Made by a program: the position numbers and the translations under genes. A stretch of 64,000 nucleotides of DNA from Alkalihalobacterium alkalinitrilicum (lineage in GTDB: Bacteria > Bacillota > Bacilli > Bacillales > Bacillaceae_F): positions 155,809 to 219,808 of the forward strand of contig NZ_KV917368.1 in NCBI RefSeq assembly GCF_002019605.1, read 5' to 3'. Below the pieces are notes generated by a model. The model had not been told where the DNA came from and made no database searches. It saw nothing but the letters and a program-made list of their open reading frames with translations. Shown one piece after another: positions 9,429 through 18,367 of the stretch. Position 1 is the first letter of the stretch; each line of letters begins with the position of its first letter.

Positions 9429-9908
9429 TTAACCGTTTACTGCATTGTCTAAAAATTCAATCGCTTGTTCTTCTTCAAATCCTTTAACAAGAATGAGTTC
9501 GCTAATAAAAATGCGTCTGGCATTATCAAGCATGAACTTATCTTCAGTACCAAGCTTTTTATTTTTATTTAAGAACATTAAATCTCTAATGACTTGAGCA
9601 CTTTCACAAATATCACCCGTTTTCATTTTCTTCATGTTTAAATGATAACGTTGGTGACGATTAACCGAATCGTCTGGTTCACCATCGTGAAGAATGGATA
9701 ATGCCTTGTCTAATGTATCGTGATCTACGACTTCACGTATACCGATACTTGATGTTTTCTTCATAGGAACCATTACTTGCATCGTACTATGAGACAAATT
9801 TAAGACATAGTATTGTTGGGTTTCCCCAAGAATTTCTCTTTCTTCAATATCTTCAATCACACCAGCGCCGTGCATTGGATAAACAATCTTGTCTCCAATT
9901 TGAAACAT
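9429..9908 (-). CDS. ydeB: CarD-family transcriptional regulator (YdeB-like)
   Basis: A 159-residue protein with an N-terminal CarD/TRCF RNA-polymerase-interaction domain (FQIGDKIVYPMHGAG at residues 2-16, a hallmark of the family) and a C-terminal helical DNA-binding domain. CarD proteins bind the polymerase beta subunit and affect promoter open-complex stability. The start at 9908 is set by AGGAGG 7 bases upstream; an upstream in-frame ATG at 9935 would include that site in the coding region. It matches B. subtilis YdeB in length and in the first 20 residues as I recall them. It is monocistronic, with its own promoter and terminator. Confidence 0.88.
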   Translation of the reverse strand: MFQIGDKIVYPMHGAGVIEDIEEREILGETQQYYVLNLSHSTMQVMVPMKKTSSIGIREVVDHDTLDKALSILHDGEPDDSVNRHQRYHLNMKKMKTGDICESAQVIRDLMFLNKNKKLGTEDKFMLDNARRIFISELILVKGFEEEQAIEFLDNAVNG

Positions 9909-9938
9909 AGCTCGACCTCCTAAATTTGAGTTCAACTC

Positions 9939-9967
9939 ATTATATCACACTTGTCTGTAAATAGCAA
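9939..9967 (-). promoter_or_regulatory. Sigma-A promoter of ydeB
   Basis: On the minus strand TTGCTA and TATAAT are separated by 17 bases, ending about 30 bases before the ydeB start. Confidence 0.6.
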
Positions 9968-9992
9968 ATTTATAATTTTATCATTCATTAAT

Positions 9993-10020
9993 TTAACTGT
10001 CAATAAAAATATGGTATAGT
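9993..10020 (+). promoter_or_regulatory. Candidate promoter of topB
   Basis: TTAACT, a 16-base spacer and TATAGT, with a TGG extended -10 element directly before the -10 box. It lies 32 bases before the topB ATG. Confidence 0.5.
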
Positions 10021-10051
10021 ATTTTTTAGTTGTTGTTGAAAGGATGTTAAC

Positions 10052-12235
10052 ATGAATAAAACAGTTGTATTAGCAGAAAAACCTTCAGTTGGAAGAGACA
10101 TAGCAAAAGTATTAAAATGTACAAAAAAAGGAAACGGATATTTCGAAGGTGACCGTTATATCGTGACGTGGGCGCTTGGACATCTAATAACGTTAGCTGA
10201 CCCCGAATCTTATGATGAAAAATATAAGTCCTGGAATTTGGATGACCTTCCTATGTTACCCAAAAAATTAAATATTATAGTTATAAAAAAGACAAATAAA
10301 CAATATCAGGTAGTAAAATCGCAAATGCACCGAAAAGATGTAGGACAAATCGTCATCGCTACTGATGCTGGCCGTGAAGGTGAGTTAGTTGCTCGGTGGA
10401 TCATTGAAAAAGCAAATGTGAAAAAGCCAATCAAACGCCTTTGGATATCTTCTGTTACGGATAAAGCAATTAAAGAGGGTTTTCAAACATTACGTCCAGG
10501 TAAAGACTATGAAAACTTATATTCAGCGGCAGTTGCTCGTTCCGAAGCGGATTGGATCGTTGGTTTGAATGGAACGAGGGCACTAACGTCTAAGTACAAC
10601 GCTCAATTATCATGTGGTAGAGTACAAACGCCGACGCTCGCGATTATTCATCAAAGAGAACGAGAAATTGCTGAATTTAAACCGAAAAAGTTTTATGGAG
10701 TTACTGTTGAGGGCGATCATAAGTTGAAGCTAACATGGCAAGACGGAAAGACAAATGATCTAAAAACATTTGATCTAAATCGAGTGAAAAAAGTTCAAGA
10801 AACGATAAAGAATAAATCGATACAAATGGTTAATATAGAGAAAAAGTTAAAAAAGACGTTTTCACCTCAATTATTTGATTTAACAGAGCTCCAACGTGAA
10901 GCGAATCGGTTATTTGGTTTCAGTGCGAAAGAAACGTTAAATACGATGCAAAAATTATATGAACAACATAAAGTATTAACCTATCCACGTACAGATTCGC
11001 GTTATTTATCTGAGGATATTGTTGAAACGTTAAAAGACCGTTTAGAAGCATGTGGAGTAGGACCTTACGCCAAACTGGCATTTAAGTTATTACAACGACC
11101 AATTAAAGCCAATCGCCATTTTGTTGATAATCAAAAAGTTACTGATCACCATGCAATTATTCCGACAGAAGTCGCCCCTATACTATCGTCGTTTAGTGAG
11201 AAAGAACGAAAAATTTACGACTTAGTCGTCAAGCGGTTTTTAGCTGTGCTTTCTCCACCTTATGAATATGAACAAACAACCGTTGTGACGTCCATCAACG
11301 GTGAAACGTTTGTTGCAAAAGGAAACGTCGTACAGTCGTTAGGTTGGAAAGAGATTTATGGAAATGATGAGAATGAAACAAAATCGATTGATAGTGAAGT
11401 TCTCCAATTAAGAGTTGGGGATACTTTAACCATTAAGTCCATCTCGCAAACAGAAGGAGAAACACAACCACCGCACTTTTTTAACGAAGGAACACTACTA
11501 TCTGCGATGGAAAATCCAGCGAAATTTATGTCTGAAACAAATAATGAACTCGCAAAAACGCTTGGGAAGACAGGTGGGCTAGGAACCGTTGCAACGAGAG
11601 CTGATATTATCGATAAACTATTTAATAGTTTTCTAATTGAAAAAAGAGGAAAAGACATCGTTACCACTTCTAAAGGAAGACAGTTACTCGAGCTAGTACC
11701 GAAAGATCTGAAGTCACCAGCGTTAACGGCTGAATGGGAGCAAAAGCTCGAAGCAATTGCCAAAGGGAATTTAGCTAAACAAAATTTTCTCGTTGAAATG
11801 AAAGAATACACAAAAGCTATTGTTGACGAGATTAAGATGAGTGAGCGCAAATATAAGCATGATAATATATCAGGGAGAACCTGCCCTGAATGTGGGAAAC
11901 ATTTGTTACAAGTAAACGGAAAAAAAGGAAAGATACTCGTCTGTGAGGACCGTGAATGCGGCCACAGAAAAGCTGTCGCGAAAAAGACAAATGCACGTTG
12001 CCCAAAATGTTTTAAAAAGTTAGAGCTACGAGGTCAAGGTGAAGGTCAAGTATTTGCTTGTAGTTGTGGCCATAAAGAAAAACTATCAACATTTAATGAA
12101 CGGAAGAAAAAAGAAAAAAATACGAAAGTTTCTAAAAAAGAAGTCAATCAATATCTAAAGAAACAACACAAAGAAGAAGAACCATTTAATCCAGCTCTTG
12201 CAGAAGCGCTAGCAAAGCTAAATTTGAAAAAATAA
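10052..12235 (+). CDS. topB: DNA topoisomerase III
   Basis: A 727-residue type IA topoisomerase, which passes single strands through a transient nick and usually decatenates recombination or replication intermediates, often together with RecQ. The N-terminal Toprim domain contains VLAEKPSVGRDIA and the metal-binding ATDAGREGE. The active-site tyrosine is Y311 in the TYPRTDSRYL motif. The C-terminus has two zinc-ribbon-like modules, CPECGK at about 611 with its CEDRECGH partner, then CPKCFKK with CSCGH, followed by a Lys-rich tail. Length and motifs fit the Bacillus TopB form. recQ lies 1.5 kb upstream on the same strand but is not cotranscribed. Confidence 0.95.
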   Translation: MNKTVVLAEKPSVGRDIAKVLKCTKKGNGYFEGDRYIVTWALGHLITLADPESYDEKYKSWNLDDLPMLPKKLNIIVIKKTNKQYQVVKSQMHRKDVGQIVIATDAGREGELVARWIIEKANVKKPIKRLWISSVTDKAIKEGFQTLRPGKDYENLYSAAVARSEADWIVGLNGTRALTSKYNAQLSCGRVQTPTLAIIHQREREIAEFKPKKFYGVTVEGDHKLKLTWQDGKTNDLKTFDLNRVKKVQETIKNKSIQMVNIEKKLKKTFSPQLFDLTELQREANRLFGFSAKETLNTMQKLYEQHKVLTYPRTDSRYLSEDIVETLKDRLEACGVGPYAKLAFKLLQRPIKANRHFVDNQKVTDHHAIIPTEVAPILSSFSEKERKIYDLVVKRFLAVLSPPYEYEQTTVVTSINGETFVAKGNVVQSLGWKEIYGNDENETKSIDSEVLQLRVGDTLTIKSISQTEGETQPPHFFNEGTLLSAMENPAKFMSETNNELAKTLGKTGGLGTVATRADIIDKLFNSFLIEKRGKDIVTTSKGRQLLELVPKDLKSPALTAEWEQKLEAIAKGNLAKQNFLVEMKEYTKAIVDEIKMSERKYKHDNISGRTCPECGKHLLQVNGKKGKILVCEDRECGHRKAVAKKTNARCPKCFKKLELRGQGEGQVFACSCGHKEKLSTFNERKKKEKNTKVSKKEVNQYLKKQHKEEEPFNPALAEALAKLNLKK

Positions 12236-12240
12236 ATGTG

Positions 12241-12297
12241 AGGTGCCAGGCATCTTTACCACTTTAAATAGGTAAAGGTGCCAGGCACTTTTGTTAC
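12241..12297 (+). terminator. topB terminator built from two GTGCCAGGCAC-type repeats
   Basis: The arms GTGCCAGGCATCTTTACC and GGTAAAGGTGCCAGGCAC pair with few mismatches and are followed by TTTTGTT. Each arm also contains the small palindrome GTGCCAGGCAC (imperfect in the first arm), a motif widely scattered in Bacillus intergenic regions. Confidence 0.7.
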
Positions 12298-12379
12298 TGT
12301 GATGAGAATCACTGAATATTTATTGTTGGGAGAGTAAGATGGCTATGTTATATTCATATTTTTGTGAGGAGGGTCCAAC

Positions 12380-13146
12380 ATGAGTGACTCGCTTATTATA
12401 GCAGGACATGAGTTAAAAAGCCGTCTATTGATTGGAACAGGAAAGTTTGCCAATCATTCCTTTATCCCAGGAGTTTGCCAACTTTCTGCAGCGGAACTAA
12501 TTACGGTTGCGTTGCGCCGCGTTAATTTAGAAGATCAAGAAGATAACATTCTATCTTATATTCCAGAACAGATGCGTTTATTACCTAACACAACAGGGGC
12601 TCGTACAGCTGAGGAAGTAGTTAGAATAGCACAATTAGCTAAAGCGACTGGGATGGGGAATTGGATCAAAATTGAAGTAATTAAGGATCAAAAGTATCTT
12701 TTACCAGATAATTATGAAACGATCAAAGCGACAGAAATGTTAGCCGAAGAAGGTTTTATCGTATTCCTTATATGTCTCCTGATTTAATGGTGGCTAAACA
12801 ATTAAAAGAGGTGGGGGCTTCAGCCATCATGCCTCTAGGTGCTCCTATTGGCTCTAATCGTGGCCTTCAGACTAAGGAATTAATTCAAATATTGATCAAC
12901 GAAATAGACATCCCGATTATTGTTGATGCAGGCCTTGGTAAAACCTCACAGGCCGCTGAGGCGATGGAGATGGGAGCAGATGCAGTATTAGTGAATACAG
13001 CTATCGCTACAGCAGATGACCCCGTTCAAATCGCAGAAGCATTTAAACTAAGTGTGCAGGCGGGGAGAAAAGCATATTTATCAGGAATTCAATCGCCAAG
13101 CACTAAAGCACAGGCGTCTTCTCCATTAACTGGATTTTTATCGTAA
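12380..13146 (+). pseudogene. thiG: Thiazole synthase ThiG, frameshifted
   Basis: ThiG forms the thiazole phosphate of thiamin from deoxyxylulose phosphate, the ThiS thiocarboxylate and dehydroglycine. Codons from 12380 encode a normal N-terminus ([28 protein letters not shown], the lysine of WIKIEVI that forms the Schiff base) up to EEGFIV. The frame then moves by one base near 12762-12770 and continues [54 protein letters not shown] to the normal end SPLTGFL. The expected VLPYMSP sequence requires one more base in the ATTCCTTAT run, so this is a single-base deletion. The first frame stops at 12787. GAGGAGG precedes the start. It heads a three-gene unit with thiH. Confidence 0.85.
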
Positions 13147-13157
13147 GGAGTGATTTT

Positions 13158-14270
13158 ATGAGCTTTTATCATCAGTATGAAGAGATGCAACGTTTTCCCT
13201 TTCAGGAGATTTTCGCATCTGTAACAGAACAAGAAGTTAAACAAGTACTCAAGAAAAACCATTTAAATGAAAAAGATCTACTAATATTACTCTCACCAAC
13301 CGCTGAACATTTTCTTGAAGAAATGGCACAAAAAGCACATCAACTAACGGTTCGTCATAATGGAAAAACAATGTTGTTGTTCACACCAATGTACATATCC
13401 GATTATTGTGTCAATCATTGCACATACTGTAGCTTCAGTATAATGCAACAATTTAATAGAAAAAAACTGAGTCTTTCTGAAATTGAAATAGAATCAAAAA
13501 GTATTGCCGCAACGGGCTTGAAACATATCCTTGTTTTAACAGGGGAAGCCCCAATCCATACTCCAATCTCTTATTTTAAAGAAGTAATTTGCATATTAAA
13601 AAAATATTTTTCTTCAATATCTATTGAAATACATCCATTACAAATAGAAGAGTATAAGGAGTTAGTTCAATCTGGAGTTGATGGGTTAACGATTTACCAA
13701 GAAGTCTATAATGAAAACGTCTATAAGGAAATACATATAAAAGGCCCAAAAAGGAACTATAATTATCGATTAGATGCACCAGAAAGAGGTTGTAAAGCTG
13801 GCATGCAGCAAGTGACGGTCGGCGCTCTATTAGGTATGGATAATTGGCGGAAAGAAACCTTTTTCAGTGCTATGCATGCCAACTATTTGTAAAACAAATA
13901 CTTGGAAACGGCGATTAATCTTTCTTTTCCTAGAATGCGTCCTTATGCGGGGAGCTTTAAACCTAACGATGATGTCGAAGATCGTCATCTAGTTCAAGCG
14001 ATACTAGCCTGTCGCCTTTTTTTACCACATATAGGGATTACTCTTTCCACGAGAGAAAGCTCGTATCTCCGTGATCAATTAATCCCATTAGGTATTACGA
14101 AAATGTCAGCTGGTTCTTCTACCCAAGTCGGCGGATATACGCAGGATGGAGGAATGAATCAATTCGACATTTCGGACGAACGAGATGTTGAAGAGATTTG
14201 TCAACTTCTCTATCAGAAAGGCTATCAACCTGTATTTAAAGATTGGCAGTCTTTGGAAGTCACCTCGTGA
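13158..14270 (+). pseudogene. thiH: 2-iminoacetate synthase ThiH, interrupted by an in-frame TAA
   Basis: ThiH is the anaerobic radical-SAM tyrosine lyase that supplies dehydroglycine to ThiG. The CxxxCxxC cluster-binding cysteines are C84, C88 and C91 (YCVNHCTYC). The family motifs EIHPLQIEEYKELVQSGVDGLTIYQEVYN, APERGCKAGMQQVTVGALLG and FPRMRP are all in place. A TAA at 13890-13892 falls between HANYL and NKYLETAINLSFPRMRP without any frame change, so a single substitution (for example from CAA, GAA or AAA) removes the last 125 codons. Total length matches the family at about 370 codons. A TTG at 13902 lacks a ribosome binding site. AAGGAG precedes the start. Confidence 0.85.
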
Positions 14271-14601
14271 TTTATTACGATGTTAAAAAAATTGAAGAGG
14301 ATTGGTTGCTAGCCGTCTATGGAGGAACCCGCCCCCATATTGGTGCGGTTTGCATAGTGAAGTGGCAAGAAGGTAAAGCTAATCTACTTCATTCTTATCA
14401 ATTACCTCATCATAAGGAACAAGAAATTGCTGAAGAAATCGCTTTAGAATGGTGTTCGAAATTTCAACGTACAGTCGTACAGTCACCGTTACTGTTGGTA
14501 TTCACGTCCCTGAAGCAACTCCAGATATGATTCAAACTTTACTAGTATTAACGAGAAAGCAACTTCATCTAGAGATACAAACTAAATCCAACAACGTCTA
14601 G
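14267..14601 (+). pseudogene. LpdD-like (prenylated-flavin chaperone-like) small protein, frameshifted
   Basis: A GTG start overlaps the thiH stop (GTGA), which implies translational coupling. The first frame reads through AVYGGTRPHIGAV, SYQLPHHKEQEIAEEIA and on to about 14470. The reading then moves by one base and continues TVTVGIHVPEATPDMIQTLLVLTRKQL to a TAG at 14599. The GGxxPHIGAV, PxHKE and GIHVP-x-AT pattern recalls the small LpdD-like chaperone family; that assignment is from memory and tentative. The shift equals one deleted base. Its place behind thiG-thiH suggests a role in the same pathway, but I know of no established one. Confidence 0.5.
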
Positions 14602-14677
14602 TTTTTTTATTCAACCTCTTCTAAATTTACTAGTTTTGAATAGATTAATAGAAAAGAGGATGAAGCGAGGTGTGGGG

Positions 14678-15130
14678 ATGGTTATCGTTCTACCATTTAT
14701 TTTAATTATTTTTGGATTTACTTTTGCTTTTATTGGGGGCTCTATTACTAATAATATGAATCATGTCCCATTTTATCAAGTGGTTGATGAAATTGTGAAC
14801 TACGTTCAATTAATCATCAGTGGGACAGGACAAGCCTATACGGTATTTAGTTTTGATCTCATTCATGATTTTATAATTCCTGGTTTCCTTTACTTCTTAG
14901 CCACCGCTTGCATGATTTCAGCGTGTAAAATGATTTATCTCCAACTTGAAACAGAAAAGCTTGAGGAGTCATTTTTACGAATTGCGATTATGACTGTAGT
15001 AGGGTTAATGACCGTTGTTTTAATTTATAAAGGGGGAGCAACTCTTCTTATTATTTCTGTCAGTTTTGTCTTCTTCATGAATATTTATCAATGGGGTAAA
15101 TATTTATTTATAAAGAGAGTTCATGGATAA
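14678..15130 (+). CDS. Hypothetical integral membrane protein, about four TM segments
   Basis: A 150-residue protein with hydrophobic segments near residues 2-24, 70-90, 107-122 and 123-140, and short polar loops. I do not recognise a family. The ATG at 14678 has GAGG 7 bases upstream; the open frame extends back to a TTG at 14636, but no ribosome binding site supports it. It follows the broken thi operon by about 75 bases and has its own downstream terminator. Confidence 0.6.
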   Translation: MVIVLPFILIIFGFTFAFIGGSITNNMNHVPFYQVVDEIVNYVQLIISGTGQAYTVFSFDLIHDFIIPGFLYFLATACMISACKMIYLQLETEKLEESFLRIAIMTVVGLMTVVLIYKGGATLLIISVSFVFFMNIYQWGKYLFIKRVHG

Positions 15131-15139
15131 TGTATGAAG

Positions 15140-15187
15140 CTGACTTAAGTGTTTAAAGTGTAATAACACTTAAGTCAGTCTCATTTT
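15140..15187 (+). terminator. Intrinsic terminator after the 14678 membrane gene
   Basis: A perfect stem CTGACTTAAGTGTT / AACACTTAAGTCAG with an 11-base loop, followed by TCTCATTTT. Confidence 0.75.
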
Positions 15188-15189
15188 AA

Positions 15190-15377
15190 TTAGCCTTTTT
15201 TATCAAATTGCTCTTCAAACCACTCCAATAAATGGTCTTCATTATGAAATTCAGTTGTGTTTTGAGCGTAATTATTATCTCTCGCTTTCAAACGACCGTC
15301 ATCTATAAAAATTCCCATCCGATATCTTTTGCATCTTGTGTTAATAATACAATTTCCTTTAGTTGTTCATTATTCAT
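15190..15377 (-). pseudogene. Small ORF (~62 aa) with a one-base frameshift
   Basis: The minus strand starts ATG at 15377 (AGAAGG upstream) and reads MNNEQLKEIVLLTQDAKD. Changing frame by one base near 15320, it continues RMGIFIDDGRLKARD, NTTEFHNEDHLLEWFEEQFDKKG to TAA at 15190. Both parts look like real protein, and the total of 188 bases is one short of 63 codons. I do not recognise the family. Either a small broken gene or a sequencing error; it sits just after the 15390 gene in the same direction. Confidence 0.45.
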
Positions 15378-15389
15378 TGAAAGTGCCTT

Positions 15390-15650
15390 CTAGAATATCC
15401 CTTTCACCATTACTTCTTGGATTTCTTTAATTTTTTGTTGAACGTCACTGAGTTGTTCATGCTGATCTGGAAACTTTTTCATTAACTGATCGGATTCTTC
15501 AACGAGTTCATGAAGTTGAAATTGTATGTATGAATAGTCTGACGGGTCATTTTCACGTATCATTTTTGTCTCTAGTAGTTCATCTAGCCCTTGATCAACG
15601 ACAGATTGTACTTTGTTTAAAAAGTGTTCTAACTCATTGTTTGTAACCAT
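15390..15650 (-). CDS. Hypothetical helical protein, 86 aa
   Basis: A charged, mostly helical protein with coiled-coil-like heptads (SDYSYIQFQLHELVEESDQLMKKF, then QLSDVQQKIKEIQEVM). No membrane segment or signal. The ribosome binding site is GGGGGG, 8 bases before the ATG. No family recognised; it is divergent from nrnB. Confidence 0.55.
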   Translation of the reverse strand: MVTNNELEHFLNKVQSVVDQGLDELLETKMIRENDPSDYSYIQFQLHELVEESDQLMKKFPDQHEQLSDVQQKIKEIQEVMVKGIF

Positions 15651-15783
15651 CTAAAAAACCCCCCATGGACTGTTTGTTTTAACATGTGAAAAATTCACCT
15701 TTGTTATTCTTCGAGAATACTGATGGATAAACCATTTTTGTCACATAATAACGTCACACCTAAGATTGAGGAGATGAAACAGG

Positions 15784-17082
15784 ATGTTTAATTTATTTAC
15801 TCATAATGACTTAGATGGAGTCGGATGTGGAATCCTTGCAAAGCTGGCCTTTAGGGATCAAGTAAGGGTTAAATACAATTCTGTGAGTGGGTTAGATTTT
15901 CAAATGGGACGTTTTTTAGAGAGAGCCAAAAATGATGATTTTATTATCGTTACGGACTTATCCGTGAATGAACAAAATACGAAGAAATTAAATGAATTTT
16001 ATAAGAAGAGTAGTAAAGTTAAGTTAATTGACCACCATAAAACTGCTCTTCATTTTAATGATTATGAATGGGGGAGCGTGCAGGTTGAATATGAGGATGG
16101 GAGACTCACAGCTGCTACTTCGTTGCTTTATGATTATTTAGTAAAAAACAAACAATTAAAGCCTACACCACCAATTGATGAGTTTGTTGAACTTGTTCGT
16201 CAATACGATACGTGGGAGTGGGAGAAAAATAAAAATGAAACAGCTAAACGATTGAATGATCTCTTTTTTATGATTTCAATTGATGACTTTGAAGAGCGAA
16301 TGGTTCAAAGACTCCAACAAAGTGAACACTTTTCCTTTGATGAATTTGAAACGAAAATTTTAGATATGGAGGAAGATAAGATTGAACGCTATATACGAAG
16401 AAAGCGGAGGGAAATGGTACAAACTTTCATTGATGGAAAATGCGTAGGAATTGTTCATGCAGAAAACTACCATTCAGAATTAGGAAATGAACTGGGAAAA
16501 GAAAATCTTCATTTAGATTACATAGCTATTTTAAATGTCGGTGGTAAAAAAATTAGTTTGCGGACGACCCACGATGATATGGACGTATCGGAAGTTGCAG
16601 GTCAATTTGGGGGAGGAGGACATGCAAAAGCATCAGGATGTTCGTTAACAGATCAGGCATATCAGTTATTTGTTGCAGAGCCGTTCCGTATTGAACCAAT
16701 GAAGCCAGATGCATTTCGTAATCAATATAATCTTAAAGCAACTGAGAAAGGTTGTTTGTATGAAAACCATTATGACGATCAGTTTTTTGTTTATCCAGTC
16801 AAGGAAGATAAATGGAATATCGAGCGTAATGGAAAGGTAATTGCTCGTCCTTTTCATTCGTTTTCAGAAGCGGAGTTTTATATAAAGAGATATCATGCTG
16901 CATGGTTAGCAAGGGACGAGCAGTATGTAGAGTATTTATCAGATACGTTTATTCGTACGATGAAAGAACAACAAACTCAAGACAATTCAGTAGATGTAAT
17001 CATTGGAAGGGATAACCGTTTAATTTCGTACGAGCCAATTATACATTCGACTACACAAGAAGAACGACCATTTCCTCATTAG
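15784..17082 (+). CDS. nrnB: DHH-family oligoribonuclease / nanoRNase NrnB
   Basis: A 432-residue DHH/DHHA1 phosphoesterase closely matching B. subtilis NrnB (YngD) as remembered; NrnB degrades short RNA oligomers from the 3' end. Motif I HNDLDGVG is at 7-14, the TDLS aspartate near 58, the DHH triad at 83-85 followed by KTALH, and the DHHA1 glycine loop GGGGH near 276-280 in GQFGGGGHAKASGC. The C-terminal ~110 residues form an extra region present in NrnB. The protein is about 30 residues longer than B. subtilis NrnB because of a polar tail. GGAG precedes the ATG by 10 bases. Monocistronic. Confidence 0.88.
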   Translation: MFNLFTHNDLDGVGCGILAKLAFRDQVRVKYNSVSGLDFQMGRFLERAKNDDFIIVTDLSVNEQNTKKLNEFYKKSSKVKLIDHHKTALHFNDYEWGSVQVEYEDGRLTAATSLLYDYLVKNKQLKPTPPIDEFVELVRQYDTWEWEKNKNETAKRLNDLFFMISIDDFEERMVQRLQQSEHFSFDEFETKILDMEEDKIERYIRRKRREMVQTFIDGKCVGIVHAENYHSELGNELGKENLHLDYIAILNVGGKKISLRTTHDDMDVSEVAGQFGGGGHAKASGCSLTDQAYQLFVAEPFRIEPMKPDAFRNQYNLKATEKGCLYENHYDDQFFVYPVKEDKWNIERNGKVIARPFHSFSEAEFYIKRYHAAWLARDEQYVEYLSDTFIRTMKEQQTQDNSVDVIIGRDNRLISYEPIIHSTTQEERPFPH

Positions 17083-17163
17083 AAAAAGCATATAAAATAT
17101 ATTGCTGGGGTTTATTATTTTTAACTCCAAATGGTAGCTAGAATAAATCACTTCAAATCGAGA

Positions 17164-17212
17164 TGTAACTTTTTTGTAGAAATGTTCGTCTATACTAGTA
17201 AAGGTAGACGAA
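17164..17212 (+). promoter_or_regulatory. Candidate ECF-sigma promoter plus inverted repeat for the DUF4349 gene
   Basis: TGTAAC, a 17-base spacer with a T-rich start, then CGTCTA fits the AAC-N17-CGTC pattern of extracytoplasmic-function sigma factors (SigW/SigM class). The same -10 region is one arm of a perfect inverted repeat TTCGTCTA (17185-17192) / TAGACGAA (17205-17212), which could be an operator or a 5' leader hairpin. Confidence 0.45.
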
Positions 17213-17227
17213 TGGAGTGTTGTATAT

Positions 17228-18160
17228 ATGCAAAACTTACGCAAGAGATCATTTATTATAGTAGCAATCATGATATTAGGTTTGTTCCTAACAGCATGTA
17301 GTAGTAATGAACATCGATCGGATGGCAGTGAAGAAGCTAGGGAAATGGGAATGGTTACAGAAGATGCTAGTTACGGTGGCGTCGCTAGCCGTGGTATCGT
17401 AGAAGAAAAAGAGATGGTCAACGAAGTTCCAGTCAGTGATGAACCAGTAAGCGTGGAAACTTCAGAACGAATGGTCATTTATCATGGAAATTTATCGCTT
17501 GAAGTAACTGATTATCACGAATCGGAAGCTGAAATTCAAAAAAGGGTCAACGAGCTCGGTGGTTTTGTTCTGGAATCATCGATTTATCGCTCAGGAGAAC
17601 AGCAAATTCACGGCAATCTTGTTGTGAAAGTTCCGCAAGCCTATTTCCAATCGTTTATGAACGAAGTAGAAACCAATAGTGTAAGAGTTCACGAACGTTA
17701 TGTGAGTGGTAATGATGTAACAGAAGAATACGTGGACCTAGAATCACGCCTTCGTTCAAAACGAGTAGTGGAAAAGCGATTGCTAGGGTTTATGGAAGAA
17801 GCAACAAATACAGAAGATTTATTAAAAATTTCTTCTGATTTAGGGAAAGTACAAGAGGAAATCGAAACCTTCCTTGGCAGAATCAATTATATAGAAAAGA
17901 ATGTAGAGTTTTCGACAATTACGATTCATCTACAAGAAAATAAAGTTAATGTTCCTTCGATCCAAGGAAGCCAGGATTTAAACACTTGGGATAAGTCAAA
18001 AAGTTTATTTATGGCATCGATCAATAATACGATGGCTATATTTTCAGGACTGATCGTTTTATTTATCGGGTTATCTCCAATCATCATACCAATGGCGCTT
18101 ATTGCACTGGTTATAGTATATAAACTTAGAAAAAGAAAAAAAGACATAGAGACATTATAG
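17228..18160 (+). CDS. DUF4349 domain lipoprotein
   Basis: A 310-residue membrane-anchored protein. The N-terminus is a lipoprotein signal peptide with lipobox LTAC (Cys about residue 24), then a ~55-residue acidic linker, the DUF4349 domain (about residues 75-260) containing a coiled-coil hairpin, and a C-terminal membrane segment near 275-295 followed by a short basic tail. DUF4349 proteins are of unknown function and common in the Bacillota cell envelope. The upstream ECF-like promoter fits an envelope role. GGAG lies upstream of the ATG. Confidence 0.8.
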   Translation: MQNLRKRSFIIVAIMILGLFLTACSSNEHRSDGSEEAREMGMVTEDASYGGVASRGIVEEKEMVNEVPVSDEPVSVETSERMVIYHGNLSLEVTDYHESEAEIQKRVNELGGFVLESSIYRSGEQQIHGNLVVKVPQAYFQSFMNEVETNSVRVHERYVSGNDVTEEYVDLESRLRSKRVVEKRLLGFMEEATNTEDLLKISSDLGKVQEEIETFLGRINYIEKNVEFSTITIHLQENKVNVPSIQGSQDLNTWDKSKSLFMASINNTMAIFSGLIVLFIGLSPIIIPMALIALVIVYKLRKRKKDIETL

Positions 18161-18220
18161 ATATGAACTACATCACATTGTATCGTGAAAAATAATTCCT
18201 CATATTCAAAAATAGAAATG

Positions 18221-18262
18221 AGCAGGCGAATTTTTGAAAAAGAATTCAGTCTGCTTTTTTCT
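18221..18262 (+). terminator. Terminator after the DUF4349 gene
   Basis: A stem AGCAG-GAATT / AATTC-CTGCT with an internal bulge, followed by a run of T interrupted by single C residues. Confidence 0.6.
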
Positions 18263-18367
18263 TTTCTTTGGTAACTTTTTCATTTGGTATAGAAGCAAAT
18301 CCAATATTGCAGAAATTAGATACGTTAATAATTTGAAATGTGCTTGAACAAATAAGGAGGAGGTTCA

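Noticed and set aside
11356-11850. 164-aa antisense ORF opposite topB
   Set aside because: It mirrors topB codons, has no ribosome binding site and no recognisable protein character.
12755-12790. Programmed frameshift in thiG
   Set aside because: No slippery heptamer, stimulatory hairpin or internal ribosome-binding site is visible, and thiG is not known to use frameshifting; the downstream thiH nonsense codon favours decay or error.
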